Source: Rhodeus uyekii
Lineage: Eukaryota > Chordata > Actinopteri > Cypriniformes > Acheilognathidae
Assembly (NCBI GenBank): GCA_037043235.1
Contig: JAWRVZ010000274.1
Coordinates: forward strand, 496,001 to 560,000
DNA: 64,000 nucleotides
Direction of reading: 5' to 3'
Positions within the stretch are counted from its first letter, which is position 1; each line of letters begins with the position of its first letter. Below the pieces are notes generated by a model. The model ran no database searches and was not told where the DNA came from. It was given only the letters and a program-made list of their open reading frames with translations. Of the stretch, positions 12,308 through 25,294 are shown one piece after another. A program made the translations under genes and the position numbers.

Positions 12308-13795
12308 CACAAAGGAAAGCAGACAGGATCTAGATCATAGGTGTCAAACTCAAGGCCCGCGGGCCACATCTGGCCCGGCGTGTAATTATGTCCGGCCAGC
12401 GAGATCATTTTATATATTATTATTGTTATTAATGGCCCAGCGATATGAAGCGCTGGTAACACAATAAACTAGAGACACTTCCCGTGTTAATCAAGTCTAG
12501 CTTATGATGCTGCAAGTTATTGCGAAGCCAGCCCTCACGATGCCGAAGAGAAAAGTTGATTCTGAAAACAGAGCCTTTAAAAACCGATGGGAGGATGAGA
12601 ACCGTATCTCCCCGCATGTAACCCGCAGATGATAATCCGCAAGTTAACCCTCAAATTTGCGGGTTTTGTGTAAAAAAATCGTTGGCATAACCCGCACCCA
12701 TAGATTGATTAACTTTTTTGTATAAGATCAAATTTCAAATGTTGCTCGCATGACGTCAATTATCCATAACTGTTCAGGCTCGATACACAGTGCTTGTGCG
12801 TGAAATTCAGGTGTTGATCATCGGATGAGAAGAGCCCGCCCTCATGGCAGCACAGCCAATATATAGTTTGTAAAATCTGCTATAACCCATGGGTTATATG
12901 CGGGAAAATACGGTGTATGTTTACTGACATATTGCCGGTATACCCGTGTGTCTCATTTGCGGAGCTAATGTGGCGGTAATTAAATAATTTTGTAAGACGG
13001 CACTATGAGACAAACGACATAAGAGCAAAGACAACTGAATGATCTGATTTGTTATTGCTGAAAAGCAAAAAATGTTTAAATTTAGATTTCCAGGTTTTGT
13101 TATGCAGTATGTCCATATTTTGAATTTGTAAAATTTTGACAGGACATATTTTTATGGAGAGCAAAATCTTTTGGGATATTTAAAATGTAAGTTTTATATA
13201 AAATTACATAAGAGTAAAGAAATTTGAATGTTTGTTCACTTTAAGTTTACTTTATTTCTAACTAGACAGGATATATATATTTTTTTTAAGTATTTTTAAA
13301 CATTGTTAAGTTATTTAAGGTATAAATTAATTTATTCCATAATAATATTCCTGTCTGTTTTTATTCACATTTATGTTCAAAAAAGGTAAGTTTAGTTTTA
13401 GTGTGTTCAATTAGTGTGTAGTTTAGTGTGTTTATCCTGTTCGTCCGCGACCTAAAGTGTTTTTGGATTTTGGCCCCCTGTGCAATTGAGTTTGACACCC
13501 CTGATCTAGATGAAACAGCTAGTTTTATTAAACTTCTTAAACAACTTCAACATTGTACAGACAAGAGCAGAGAGTGATTTGAGCGAAACACAGGCCTTAA
13601 GTGTACAGCAAACAGAGGCACTAACGAGACTAATTAACAAGACACACCTGAACTGAATCTCAAATCAATTAGTAACTGTGGCGAAAAACTAGGAAATAGG
13701 TGGAGGACAGAACAAATAAACATACTGACTGCAAAAAAATTAGAAAACATAAAATAAACATTGATCAAAACAAACTCAAATTCTAACAATTATAT
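12308..13795 (-). repeat. LTR-like dispersed repeat, copy 2, split by a hAT element
   Basis: The left part is at 12,308-12,335 and the right part at 13,504-13,795. Together they match copy 1 at 11,560-11,905. The hAT element at 12,336-13,503 sits in the ATCTAGAT motif of this repeat. Confidence 0.55.
12336..13503. mobile_element. Non-autonomous hAT element, 1,168 bp
   Basis: The left end is CATAGGTGTCAAACTCAAGG. The right end is the inverse, GAGTTTGACACCCCTG. An exact 8-bp duplication ATCTAGAT flanks it at 12,328-12,335 and 13,504-13,511, which is diagnostic of hAT elements. No transposase was recognised inside. Confidence 0.88.
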
Positions 13796-13799
13796 TTTA

Positions 13800-14576
13800 A
13801 TGACTATAGTCCTCTAACTAAGGCCACCTGGAAATGCACTGTAATGGTAACTCAGACGCAAAGTATCAATAAACTTTGAGTGAGTGTGAGACAGCAGCAG
13901 TATTTCAGTCCACTTAACATTCACCCTGATATATCTTGTATTATCTTATAAGTGTCTTCTGTGATCCAATGTGCAAAGTAGCTAATTTTGTTTTAATAGA
14001 TGACTGCTAAAAATCAAATTCAATGCATGTTCATCATAATGACTGTGATTTTGAAAAGACTTGTATAGCAGTTTATTCATTAAGTACACTTGCAATCAGA
14101 GGGAAATTATTTCAGTCCTGGAACATGTATGTCTTGCTAACGGTAAGGCTTTCTACATTTTTAGTTGTTGATAGCTTAGTTATAATGCCTATGACAATTG
14201 TATTTGAATTTAATCTTATCTGATGGACACACTTTCAAAACTGCAGCAGAGGTAATTAAAATGATGGGGGTGTACTGCCAACTGTACAATAATGTCAAAT
14301 AAAATATTTATTTGTGAATACTTCCATTGCAAACCTAAACAATGTCACATAAAATAAAAAATATATATAATTATATCTGAAATCCTTCCAGGTCCCTGGT
14401 GGCAGATAAAGAGAAAATCTGGGACCCTATAAAATCAACATCAGACAGTTCAAAGGATTTCATGTTGGGGTTTTTTCTGAATGTGCCATCATTGATAAAA
14501 GCAAAGCCCACCCAGTCCCATTTATGCAACAATTTATACATACTTTACCACATACTGTAGATTTAATGCTCAAATA
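13800..14576. other. Non-coding stretch
   Basis: No gene recognised. A 66-codon open frame at 14,023-14,223 has no recognisable motif and looks like chance. Confidence 0.45.
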
Positions 14577-15191
14577 CACTGTAAACTCAAATATGTTGGC
14601 AAAACGTTTTTTTTAAGTTAAGAAATTGAAAATTTAAGTTAGCCAGACTTGCATATTTTAATTACTCTTAACTTTTGAGTAAGCTAATACATATTCAATG
14701 TAAGAATATCATGTAACCTTAACTTAATTATTTTTAGTAGATGATACTTGGCTAGCTGAACCTAGATATCAGCAACACAATGCTACAATAGTATTAGGAA
14801 AGCATAACAAATGCTGAACAAGTACAGCAATTTGGAACTTTATGCACATATCTATTCTCAAACTAAGCTCATGCTCCACTTGTCATCATGATGGTAAACG
14901 CCATATGACAGAAACTCTTCTAAACTAGCATATAACAAAATATAAAACACTATTAAATTTGCACAAACATTATATAACATTTATTTTAGTGTTTACTCTC
15001 CCTTTTGAGTGCCACGGCAAAACATGCTGAGAAAAATAAATCCTTTGAGTTTCTAATCAAACTCAAAATAATTAAATAATTCAGAACTCAAAAATAAAGA
15101 AAGTTCTAAATATTCATAAAAGTTAATACAATTAATTTGAGTTGGCTCTACTCAACCCAATTAACCATTTTGAGTGTTAGGATTTACAGTC
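14577..15191. mobile_element. TA-flanked MITE, 615 bp
   Basis: Starts CACTGTAAACTC and ends GATTTACAGTC, giving imperfect inverted termini. TA lies on both sides (14,575-14,576 and 15,192-15,193). The interior is AT-rich and rich in TTGAGT/ACTCAA motifs. No protein is encoded. Confidence 0.65.
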
Positions 15192-15193
15192 TA

Positions 15194-17571
15194 TTCATTT
15201 TAGTTTGAACCACAATTCAGTCATGATTCAATGGCTTCCTTGCTATATTCCAGAGCTTCAGCTATGGGCTGTTTTCTTTAATCCCTTATCTAGTGTTAAC
15301 ATTGTGTTATACCTTGTAGTGCGGTGCTTTGAACATTTTGTTGCAACTTCATTGGTAAAACTAAATTTATAAAATTTTAATTGGTCTGTTTATTTTGTTG
15401 TTGGACTGCACTCTCTCTTTTTAAAAGTAATAAAGGCACAGTAGATCGGTAGTTGCCAGCGGCATGTACTTCGAGAGTAAATGTTGAAATTAAATGTAAT
15501 TTTATGTAAATTTCAATATTAATGCTGGAGATTTAGAAGAGTTTTTGTGGTTACCATTTTGAAGAGTGTGGCTTAATTGTCTTTAACATGTTGCTCACAG
15601 TTATTTTCCCTGCTTTGTATTTATTTAAACTTATTGGACAGACCTACTCCCACTATCATGTAAAAAAAAATCTATGTAGAACAATTTACCTATGTAGAAC
15701 AATTTACTGATTATATAAATGATTTCTGTTTGTTCAAAAAAATGAGGTTTATCTGAAGCACTACTAAATAAAGGATAAAAAGTGTATCCTTGAAGAGTGT
15801 TTTGCGTCTTTATATAATGTCTTTTGCTTCACACTTTATTATTTATTATTTATTTAAAAAACAATTGTGCAGAAAATAAATGTAAACGCTGCCTGCAAGC
15901 ATTAACTTTGACTTCATGATGAGTTCTATCTGGCATATACACATACAGTTTTCTGTTTAATTGTTTCTCATCACAGACTACTTCATAGCTCATTATACAT
16001 TCTATATCTTTATCTCTCTGCTAGTCATAGCTCATTATTGCACAAATAAGCACAACACAGATAAAGGGATGATAATTAATGTCTATTGAATATAATGTGT
16101 TATTTTGTAAAAAATAAATAAATATATATATATATATTAAATGTTGAGAATCAAAACACTAATTTTATAAGCTCACTGAAGAATGCTTACACAAATAAAG
16201 TATGCTTTTAAAAAGTATAACCTATCCATTTACTATTAAAACATTAATTAAAACCACAGAAAAAAATATGCGTATGTAATGCAGTTATTTAAAAATGGGT
16301 GTGTATAAAATATTCTGCAATATATTTTGCCACGCACACTGGTGAAAATGTTAAACTACTAAAGCGTTTACTACGAGTGAATTTCAGGCTCCTCATTAGA
16401 AAGTAGTGTTTTGACAGCAAATATATTTTCTATTCACTGCTGAGCTCCTCCCTCCTCCACACAAAGGCTGCAGTTGATCTGCTAGTATTGTACAATTGCT
16501 TAATGCAGTGAATGATATTTACAGACAGATTCCTTTTATGATCTCATGGCCTGTTCCCAGGGGTGAAACATTTCTGTAAATTGTGTTATTCAACCTTCTT
16601 CTAAGACAGCCTGTAACAGAGATCGTGCTGGCTGCAGTGTGCTGGAGGATGAGTCACTGGCTGGAGAACACTGAGACAACCTCCAAAGCAGACAAAGACT
16701 ATATATATATATATATATATATACACACTGGACATAAGGCTAAACTTTTATGATGTGTGGTTAAAGGAGCAGCCTCTGGGTCATTCCTGTTATGGTTGGA
16801 ATTTGAACTCTGTGACTTTTTAAGCTCGGGCACCTAAATTTCTGTTTTAAGTTGATGGAGCGTAAAAGAATTTAAATAAAGCATTTGTAAAGCTTTTTTG
16901 ACAATAAGTAGCGTTCTTGATTGCATTGGTTATACATTTGTGTTCTTCAGATCCTAAAGATGCAGTATGTGATTTCTGAGAAACATTTGACATTTAAAAA
17001 AACCCGAACAAACACACCCCTCCCTTCATTGCTTTGACCCCAAAGTGCACAAACAAGCAATTGCATTGTTGATGCATTTATAGCTGAAGCAAAGCAAAAT
17101 AATGAACATACAGGACACAACATGAGTATATACTAGAAAGAGATTGTTGTTAGTTTCCAGCACACCAGAGGAACAGAAACAATGCATCCAGCATGCATTT
17201 TAGGCCTTCAGTGACTCTGAAGTGCTGGAAAGCTTTTCTATTATTAACGTGTATCCTAAAGCTCTTACCTGATCATAACTCTTCATTTTCCAGTGATGTT
17301 CCCCTGAACTTTTTTCTTATTTCTATTCTCTCTCAACATTCTCTCTTTCTGAAGTCTTTCTTCAAATCTCAATCTCTCTCATCACCCATCATGATGTATA
17401 CACCCCCTACATTTTTTTCTTATGTTGCTGACTATTACGAAAATATTCTAAATAATAAGTATGTAGAGGCCACTACATGTGCATGTTCAATACAATTAAT
17501 TAAAAAAGAGATTATGTTGCCTTTTGCTGTTTTGTGGATAGATTTTTTATGACGAAGATTTTTCTAAGCCA
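15194..17571. other. AT-rich non-coding stretch
   Basis: Includes short (AT)n runs near 16,120-16,137 and 16,702-16,722. An open frame of 119 codons at 17,193-17,552 has no recognisable domain or motif and is probably fortuitous. Confidence 0.5.
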
Positions 17572-17800
17572 CTTAACAGGTTCACCCAAAAATGAAAATT
17601 ATGTCATCATTTACTCATCCTCAAGCTATTCTGAACCCGTATGATTTCCTTTATCTATTGAATTCAAAAGAAGATATTTTAAAGAATGTTGGCAACCAGA
17701 CAGTTGATGGGCCCCCATTGACTTCCATTATATAAAAAAGACTATGGATGTCAATATGCTCATGTTGTATACTGTCAAAATAGTTTATTTTTTGTTAAGA
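17572..17800. repeat. Cyprinid dispersed repeat
   Basis: Contains GGTTCACCCAAAAATGAAAA, TGTCATCATTTACTCATCCT, AAAAGAAGATATTTTAAAGA and GACTTCCATTATAT in this order. This is a repeat that is very common in cyprinid genomes. It supports a cypriniform source. Confidence 0.6.
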
Positions 17801-17811
17801 ACCTCATACAG

Positions 17812-20260
17812 GTGTCACGGATCTGCCAGGCTCATCCACCACCACACCCTAACCTTCACAATCCCATGAGTTCTGATCACCAGCACCTGTACTTCACCAA
17901 CACTCATCACTCACACTATAAATACTCACGTCACTCTTCAGTCATCGTTCGATCTCGCTACAAACAAATGGTCTCGTCTCATCTCCAAGATCTCCGTGTC
18001 TCCCTGTCTCCACACCACTTCTCACTACCATTGCTCACCCAGGTCTTATTCCAAGCATTCTATTACCACAGCCATCATTCACAGCACTGAACTTCTTGCT
18101 TATTAATAATCATCCCGCTTTGTGAACTTACCATCTCATCTGAGTCTCTGTGACAATGCTCCTTAGATATAGAGATGCAACGGCACTTATTTGCCACCGA
18201 AATCTCCAAAATCTCCTTTGCCATCTCTCACCCTGCGGGACGAGTGTTCCAATGGAACCAAGGTGGCCACATAACATAATCATTTGTTCATTTTATTGAA
18301 CATTTCTGGGAAGTTTTTGGCAGAACAACGAGCAAGAAATTATATAATCTTCGTCAAAATTCCATGTTTATTGATGATTATGCTCTCACCTTCAGAACCC
18401 TTGCAGCAGACAGCGGTTGGATTGAACGGTAATTAATAACTGCTTACCTGCAAGGATTGGAGCTTTGACTGCGGCTCTATCTTGCTTCTCATCTTTCCAG
18501 CGCTGAGCAGCAGACGCAGCTGAGGTTGCAGGGTTGCAACCACTCACCACCATAGTTATGCTTGCTGCACCCAGTACGTCTCTTTCAGTACCTGCTGTTC
18601 ATGACTCTGGGTCAGCCAGAAACTTCATCTCCAGGAGCAATTGCCACCAGCTCGATCTTTGCACCATGCCCACCAAGGCCGTATACCAACTTCAATCGGT
18701 AATTGGAAAACCTCTCAGCCGGCACTAAGTCCATTGAAGTACAGGAGCACTTTGCATCAGCCACCTCCACTTTGAGGAAATGTCCTGGTTCTGGAGGAAT
18801 CCACCGCAGATATAATTTTAGAGGGCCCGTAGCTAGTGCAGCATAACTCCATCATCTCATGGAGGACAGGAGGAATCTTGAAGTAGGGCTCCACCTGTTT
18901 TTCAGATTGTTTCCCTCACCTACCCTTGACCTCATCACTCCAGCCAGAGACCCTTTAACTAAGCCATTAATGTACCTTACTTTTACACACTCTTCAAGCA
19001 TGTCTTTTGTCCAAAGAGGGCCTCACAGCTGTCTCCACATTGGCCATGGGACTGTGCCATTGACCTGTGAGCCAGTGCCCCACAGGAAAATATACTGTAT
19101 GCTCTTTCACTCCCCGAACAGAAGGCCATGGAGGAGTATGTATAAGAGGCCCTGCAACAAGGCTAAATATGCCCTTCAATATCCCCTGCTGCTTCACATT
19201 TTTTCTTCATGGCCAAGAAGGATGGAGGCTTACAATATTAAACAAAATCACCCCGTCAAGCTCCCTGGGGCTTCCCCTCGTCCCAGCAGCCCTGGAAAAA
19301 CTTCAGCAGCACATACAACCTCATTCGTATACATGGGAGGGACAAATGGAAGAGTGCCTTCATAACACCCACCAGCCACTAAGAATATCTCGTCATGCCA
19401 TAAGGATTAGCCAGTGCCTTCTCCAAACTCCGTAAGTTCCTCCGTTGATTTGTAATCATGTAGAATGACAACATCCTGGCCTAGCCGAACATCACCCCCA
19501 CAAGCTCCCAAGATGCTTGAGACATAACCAACTCTTCCTGAAGGGCGAGAAATGCTCCTTTCACAAATCCACAGTTAAGTTCCTCCAGTTCAACATCAGA
19601 CATGGTGGTATCCAGATGGATGAGAAGAAGGTTAACTGGCTAAGACCCGCTATCATTAAAAATTCTACAGACGTTTCATTAACAACTACAATTTCATTGC
19701 CAGATAATTAACCAACCTATTACACAACAAGTCTTTGTCTTGGACGCCCCTTGGTCACCCAAGTATTTGAAGTTGAGACTGCCTTCACAAAGTGCACCGC
19801 TCATGATCCATCCAGATCCCTACAAAACATTTTTGGTAGAAGTGGATGCCTCGGAGCAGTGCTATCTCAGCAGTAGGGGTCACCAGCCAAGTTCTATTTG
19901 TGCGCCTTCTTCTCACGCAAACTCAGCCCGGCGGAGAGGCATTGGTAATTGAGAACTCATCGACATCAAGCTCACCCTGGAAGATTGGAGGCATTGGTTG
20001 GAAAATTGCACATCATTCTTTCCTAATACTCCCAGATCTTAAAAACCTAGAACACCTCTGAGACGTCAAACGGCAACCCACGCCAAGCACTATGGGCCCT
20101 GTTATTTACCAGATTCAATTTCACTATCTCCTAAAGACCCCATTCCAAGAACTCAACTATGTCTGTTCCCACAGAGCCTGATACTATCCCTGAACGCCCC
20201 ATGCCCTTGCTCCTGGAAGAAGGAACAGCCTATTGGAACAGCCAATTGCTTGGCAACTGT
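17812..20260 (+). pseudogene. Decayed Ty3/gypsy retrotransposon
   Basis: Begins near TGTCACGGATCTGCC, an LTR-like start. It keeps the gypsy order of domains in broken frames. A gag-like region lies near 18,170-18,480. A protease-like HDSGSARNFIS with the active-site DSG is near 18,600. A reverse transcriptase start region is near 19,080-19,290 (SLPEQKAMEEYV-type and a KKDGG-like pattern). RT palm fragments lie at 19,380-19,600, and the RNase H start EVDASEQCYL is near 19,830. Many stops and frameshifts show it has long been inactive. The 3' end, at about 20,260, is uncertain. Confidence 0.75.
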
Positions 20261-21720
20261 AAAAAGTCAACAGTTACATGTACTATATATTATAATTTAT
20301 ATGCATTCCTATAACTACTAATCAAAAATAAATATAAAAATAAATGTACTAAATAAATTCATTATTATATTCCTGTTGCCTCGGCATTAACTACTAGACT
20401 GCTCTACAATAAAGTATTTTTACAGCTAGTAACAGGTATATTCATAGAGATTATTTTCCTTTTTTATAAAAAATCATGCTAAATAGAATATTGATTTCAA
20501 ATACGTTAACTAATATAATAAGGCATAAATATAATAAGATTGTTATAATGGTTCATCTTATCATTATAATTCATAAGAACAAAGATATAAATTAATGGGT
20601 GGTAATAATTTTAGCTTGATGTCTTTCTATCAGTTTCACCTTAAATTAACCTTAGTGCACATGAATGTGTCATATGAGAAGCTATAATAACCATTCAGTG
20701 TGTCATCTGTTTCAGATCATCACGGTCTCAGAGGTATGAAAGCACAGCATTTAGAGCCTCATTCTTGTGGTTTGCTGGTGCCATAAACACTGCGCTTTTT
20801 TGTAAGATTAATGTTTGTTTGTTTTTTTGGATAAAGCCTAGGAATATTTCACAACAACTATATTTATTTTTGGTTGCCTTTTGTTGTTGATAAACATAAG
20901 AGCAGATTGTTTGCTAAAGAGAGCTTCAAAATGTCCTGGCGTGACACTTCATGAATAAAACATCTTGGGAACACCTCGTGCTCCTCCAATTTAATAATGC
21001 TGAGACCACGTTTCTGAGTGGTTGGATAATGAACCGATGTCTTGTTTGCTTTTCACAATCCTTAACCTTTCTGTTGTTCTTGTTTAATAAAAAAGGGAAA
21101 AGCCAGTGAAAATATAGCTAGACATATAGAATGGATGGGTCACAGGCTTGTGCTACAGAAATTCTTTACAACAAGCAAGAAAAAAAATGGTAGCCAAGAT
21201 TCATTTTTATTGTACACTATATTCAAAACATATTAAGGTGTACTTATGAGTTTTTAATGGCAGCTGCTATGCATACACCTTCAAGGCGCACTTGAATGTC
21301 AAGTAATCCTGCAAAATAAATGACAAATAGCTGTTTCAAAATAATTTTCTGACTCACTGCTTTTCTCACTGTTTTCTGAAAATTTGATTTCAGAGTGATG
21401 TCACGTCTGTTGGAGGTTATGGTTAATGTTCATAGTATGTGATTCCCTGTTCCCCTCATGTGATCTTGTCATGTGGTTCCTTTGGTTCACTGTTTGATTG
21501 CTTTCAGGTCTGTCTTGTTTAGTCATTAGTCAAGGCGTGAATATATAGCAATTGCGAGTAAATTTTCTTCATCTTTATGGAATTCAATATGAAAATTCCA
21601 CAAAGGAACATTTATCTTTAGCAACACTGTGAAAATAAATACCAGGCACAACAATGCCAATTTAACCATAGATATTAGCACAATATGTGTCACATGATTA
21701 AATATGCATCATGGTACTCG
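20261..21720. other. AT-rich non-coding stretch
   Basis: No coding sequence, RNA gene or known repeat recognised. Confidence 0.5.
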
Positions 21721-21724
21721 AACG

Positions 21725-21811
21725 CCTCAGCTCCCTTTAAACCTTAAAGCGTTCGACGCAGCGTCTCATTCCCTCTTAAGGGAACTATGGTTACATATGT
21801 AACCTGAGACA
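21725..21811. repeat. Isolated DIRS terminal-repeat fragment
   Basis: GACGCAGCGTCTCATTCCCT followed by the palindrome GGTTACATATGTAACC at 21,789-21,804 and TGAGAC matches the outer end of DIRS copies A and B (31,015-31,080 and 60,235-60,297). No coding part of DIRS adjoins it. Confidence 0.7.
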
Positions 21812-23381
21812 TTTTCACAGTTCACACAACAAAGCAAAAATTGTGTTTTCAAATGTATCTATTATTGTTATCTTATTTTTTGGAAAGTGTTGTCTAAAAG
21901 CAATCTCAGTTTGGATGAAAAGCCTAGGAGAGAAAAAGAGGAAAAAAAATTTAATTGCAAATGTATTATTAGTGTAGAAAAGACCTAAGTGTGACATACA
22001 GTCATGAGTGTGCACTCTCTTTAAGTAGTGGTTTTTATTTCCTTAATTTCTAAAGAAAAAAAGTACAGTTGTATAAAAATATTCTTTTAAGATGTAGAGT
22101 CTTATATTAGTGCATATATTCAATAAAATTAAGTACACTTCAGCATGGAAAACAAAAAAACAATCCCGGTTTCCTCTGATTAAAGCATGGACTGTTGATA
22201 AATCCAATAGTGTTTTAGAAAAACTAATTTTGTTAGCATTTGATGTAAGTCATTGTTAATATTTACTAACTTATACCATTTTTGAGTTGTTGTCAAAAGA
22301 TTTTAAAATAGAGAATATTAAATGCAATAATCACACATTTATTTTCTGAAATAATGTAAAATAATAGATGGAATTGCACAAGCTACAGTTGCAGCAAAAT
22401 TTGCTATTTGGTAACAAACTGAGCATCTCACAATCCTCCTAAAAATGTCAAGGACAGAAATTCTGGGCATTTTCTTACATGACTGAATCAAAACATAGTC
22501 TTTAAATTTAGTATCAGCATTCTGATGCAGTCATCTGTAGACTTTTATTGGATCTGTATTCATTCCCCTGTTCTCATTAAAGCAGGGAGTGTCTGAGTCA
22601 GGCCTATGGATTTAAACCCCACTCCAAATAAACAATTATTTTATCTATGGCTATGTGTATGCTTATTGCTTTTTATTAAATCATCTCAGAGGGCCTCTTC
22701 ACCATCAGTCAAGACTTGTTCCTGCTGTGGTTTTGTATCCATGCACCACTGCAGTGGGCACACATGCACACACACAAATTGAGACGTGGTATGATCCATG
22801 TACACAAACACCCACACAGCTCTGACTCAATCCCACGAACATGCTCTGCAGTGCCTAACGCTGGATGTGTCTCAAAACCTAATGATCTGCCTAGTAGCAT
22901 TTTTGGCATCAGATGTGCTTTTCAAGTCAGTAGAGCTCACGTTCTATTTATGCCCTACTTATAAAAAGACAATACAACAACAAAAACATAACTAGTTCCT
23001 ACACACACTGATCGCAGTCATTGGGTCTCGTAGTCTCGGTGATCGCAGTCAATCTCAAAAAGAGATTGTCAGTTTATTAAAAAGATTAAGCAAATTCATT
23101 TGAATCATCACTTAGAAGCTTCATCAGAATTCCATGAGAAATATATACCTGTAACACATTATTTTATACATTTTACGTGTACTTAATTAAGTCAAAACCG
23201 TAAAATATACATAATTAAGCAATTAACCCTAAAACAAACCCTAAGCCTATATCAAGTACATGACGTTAATTAATACTCAAACTCAATTGTATAATTATGC
23301 TGTAATTAGTTACTCAAATTAGTTATTAAAAACTCTTGACAATTACATTGACAAGCCTATCTCGCAATTCATTTTCCCCTT
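21812..23381. other. AT-rich non-coding stretch
   Basis: No gene recognised. Short open frames on both strands near 22,700-22,990 overlap each other and have no recognisable motifs. Confidence 0.5.
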
Positions 23382-23615
23382 ATAGCACATCTCAGAGATG
23401 TGCGTTTACGTTTGGAAGATGTATTGTTTAAGAGAATTTGCACATCTGAACACGTCTAAGACGTTTCCTGTCAGACGATAAACAGACATTTTCTTTGAGA
23501 TCTTGATGTTTAGAATGTATATAAAAGTGACATCTTAAAGACGTTTCTCAGATGTTTGTACACAGCAGATGCTTTCCGGATGAAGACAAACATCTTGTAG
23601 ACGTACATGTGCTAT
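23382..23615. mobile_element. Short palindromic MITE
   Basis: Left end ATAGCACAT and right end ATGTGCTAT are inverted copies. The interior is dominated by alternating CATCT/AGATGT and GACGT motifs, giving many short internal inverted repeats. TA lies at each end. The family is not identified. Confidence 0.5.
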
Positions 23616-25213
23616 CAGTGTAACTGTTTTAGGTTGTATTTATACTAAGGTCTTTCGACGTTTTACATGTTCTATTTATGTATTTATCAATATCGTTCGT
23701 CTTTATAGTTCGATTATACAACGAAGAAGCAGGTCTAAGGGCGAACGTCATTCAGTGCGGACAGTGTACATATGAAAAGTGAGGAGAACCAGAGAGAGGG
23801 AGAGTTGAATAATACCGTAACACTCCTACTGTACTACTTCTGCCACATATTTAAAAGGAAGTAGCCACTGAAATGCGATTGACCATTTCAAAAACGATAA
23901 AACTGAATCAATTGCGCATTTTACATGCTGATTTCTATGAGAAGCTTGGTTTTTGAGACATAGTATTAAAAGCCACGCCGAGACTTACTGAAGAAACACC
24001 CTAAATTGTAGTATCAATATTCCCAGTTAAAATGAGTTCAGTCTTCGAAAATAGTTTGCTAATTCTAAACACAAAGATTCCAGGAACAATCAATCCATAA
24101 AATATCAAAGATGAAAATAAATCTGGTTTATAAGCTTTACAGCATCATAAAACAAACAGCAGAAAATCATAAAATACCAGTTTAGTTCAGTTACAGTATA
24201 TTTTATGTGAGCTATATACTAGTAAGATGTTGGAGAGTTATCAATTACAACAGTCAACGACATGAACTACATTCAACATTTACAACAATATAGAGTTCCT
24301 TCAATACATTTACCGAACGTAATAATGTGGTTTCAGGGTTTTCCACGTTTGAAAAGTTCTGTCATTAAAGTTGTCTCTTTTTTGTCATTGAGACAGTATA
24401 TACCAACTAGACGCGCTGTAGAGTGAATCTTGATGAATGAACACTGACTGAGATTTCAGCACTAGTTGGTGGACAGCTCCGAATTAATGATCAATCTGAT
24501 CACTGTCACTTATTCAGTAAATTAATGAATGGATGGAATACAGTCTGGTGTTGTAAACCCGCCATGCAAAATTCACATGCTTTACAAGCTAACTAACCTA
24601 AACACAATAGGTTATTCAGCATCTACCAGTGCTCTATCCGAACGAGATGGTGGCGCATTTAGGCTTCTGACATTGTAGAAACAGCGTACAAGCGAGCAAA
24701 CATTCTTTAGCGCAGTTCAACGAAGAGAAGAAAACAATCTGTTAGAATAATGTTGCATGAGTTTCGGCGGGACGTAGCGTACCTCAAATACATTAGGCTT
24801 GACAGAAATTACAAAGCCGAAGTTCAGTAATTGACTCACTTATTCGAAGGAGTTGACTGTTCTGAATGTTTTCACCACCACGAATCTCGAAGGTTGTGTG
24901 TTTGTTTCAGTCCAGACCGGTTTATTAGCGCTGGAGGAGGATGTTTGAAGATCTCCATGAACAACGGGGCTCTGCTGCATCAGATGAATATATAGGATCG
25001 GGGAACAGCAACAGCTCCACCTCCAGAGCTTCTAAAGCTCATCCAGAACCCCACACTACACGTAGAACACGAACCAGGATTCATTAAACACTGCAATTAT
25101 AATCCTCTCCATATTGTAAGAGAAGAATACTATATTTAATACTATATTTAATACTTTAATACTATATATATTAAGAAAATTATACTTACAATCTTCATAT
25201 TGTAAGAGAATAA

Positions 25214-25215
<2 letters not shown>
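23616..25215. other. Non-coding stretch with a GC-richer island near 24,640-25,085
   Basis: Mostly featureless. The part from about 24,640 has more CpG than its surroundings and ends in a 48-codon frame listed separately. A promoter or first exon is possible, but nothing proves it. Confidence 0.3.
24941..25087 (+). CDS. Possible small ORF or first exon, 48 aa
   Basis: An ATG at 24,941 preceded by a purine-rich GGAGGAGG opens a 48-residue frame ending TAA at 25,085-25,087. The product is hydrophilic and rich in Ser, Arg and Thr (SGNSNSSTSRASKAHPE). No domain is recognised. Its composition is richer in GC than the flanks, and it stands at the edge of an AT repeat. It may be the first exon of an unidentified gene, or chance. 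I see no strong splice donor. Confidence 0.15.
   Translation: MFEDLHEQRGSAASDEYIGSGNSNSSTSRASKAHPEPHTTRRTRTRIH

Positions 25216-25291
<76 letters not shown>
25216..25291. repeat. (AT)n microsatellite
   Basis: About 76 bases of pure AT dinucleotide. Minus-strand poly Ile-Tyr frames across it are artefacts. Confidence 0.95.

Positions 25292-25294
<3 letters not shown>

Noticed and set aside
17193..17552. 119-codon open frame considered as a gene
   Set aside because: No recognisable motif, AT-rich composition, and no supporting signals. It is probably a chance frame.
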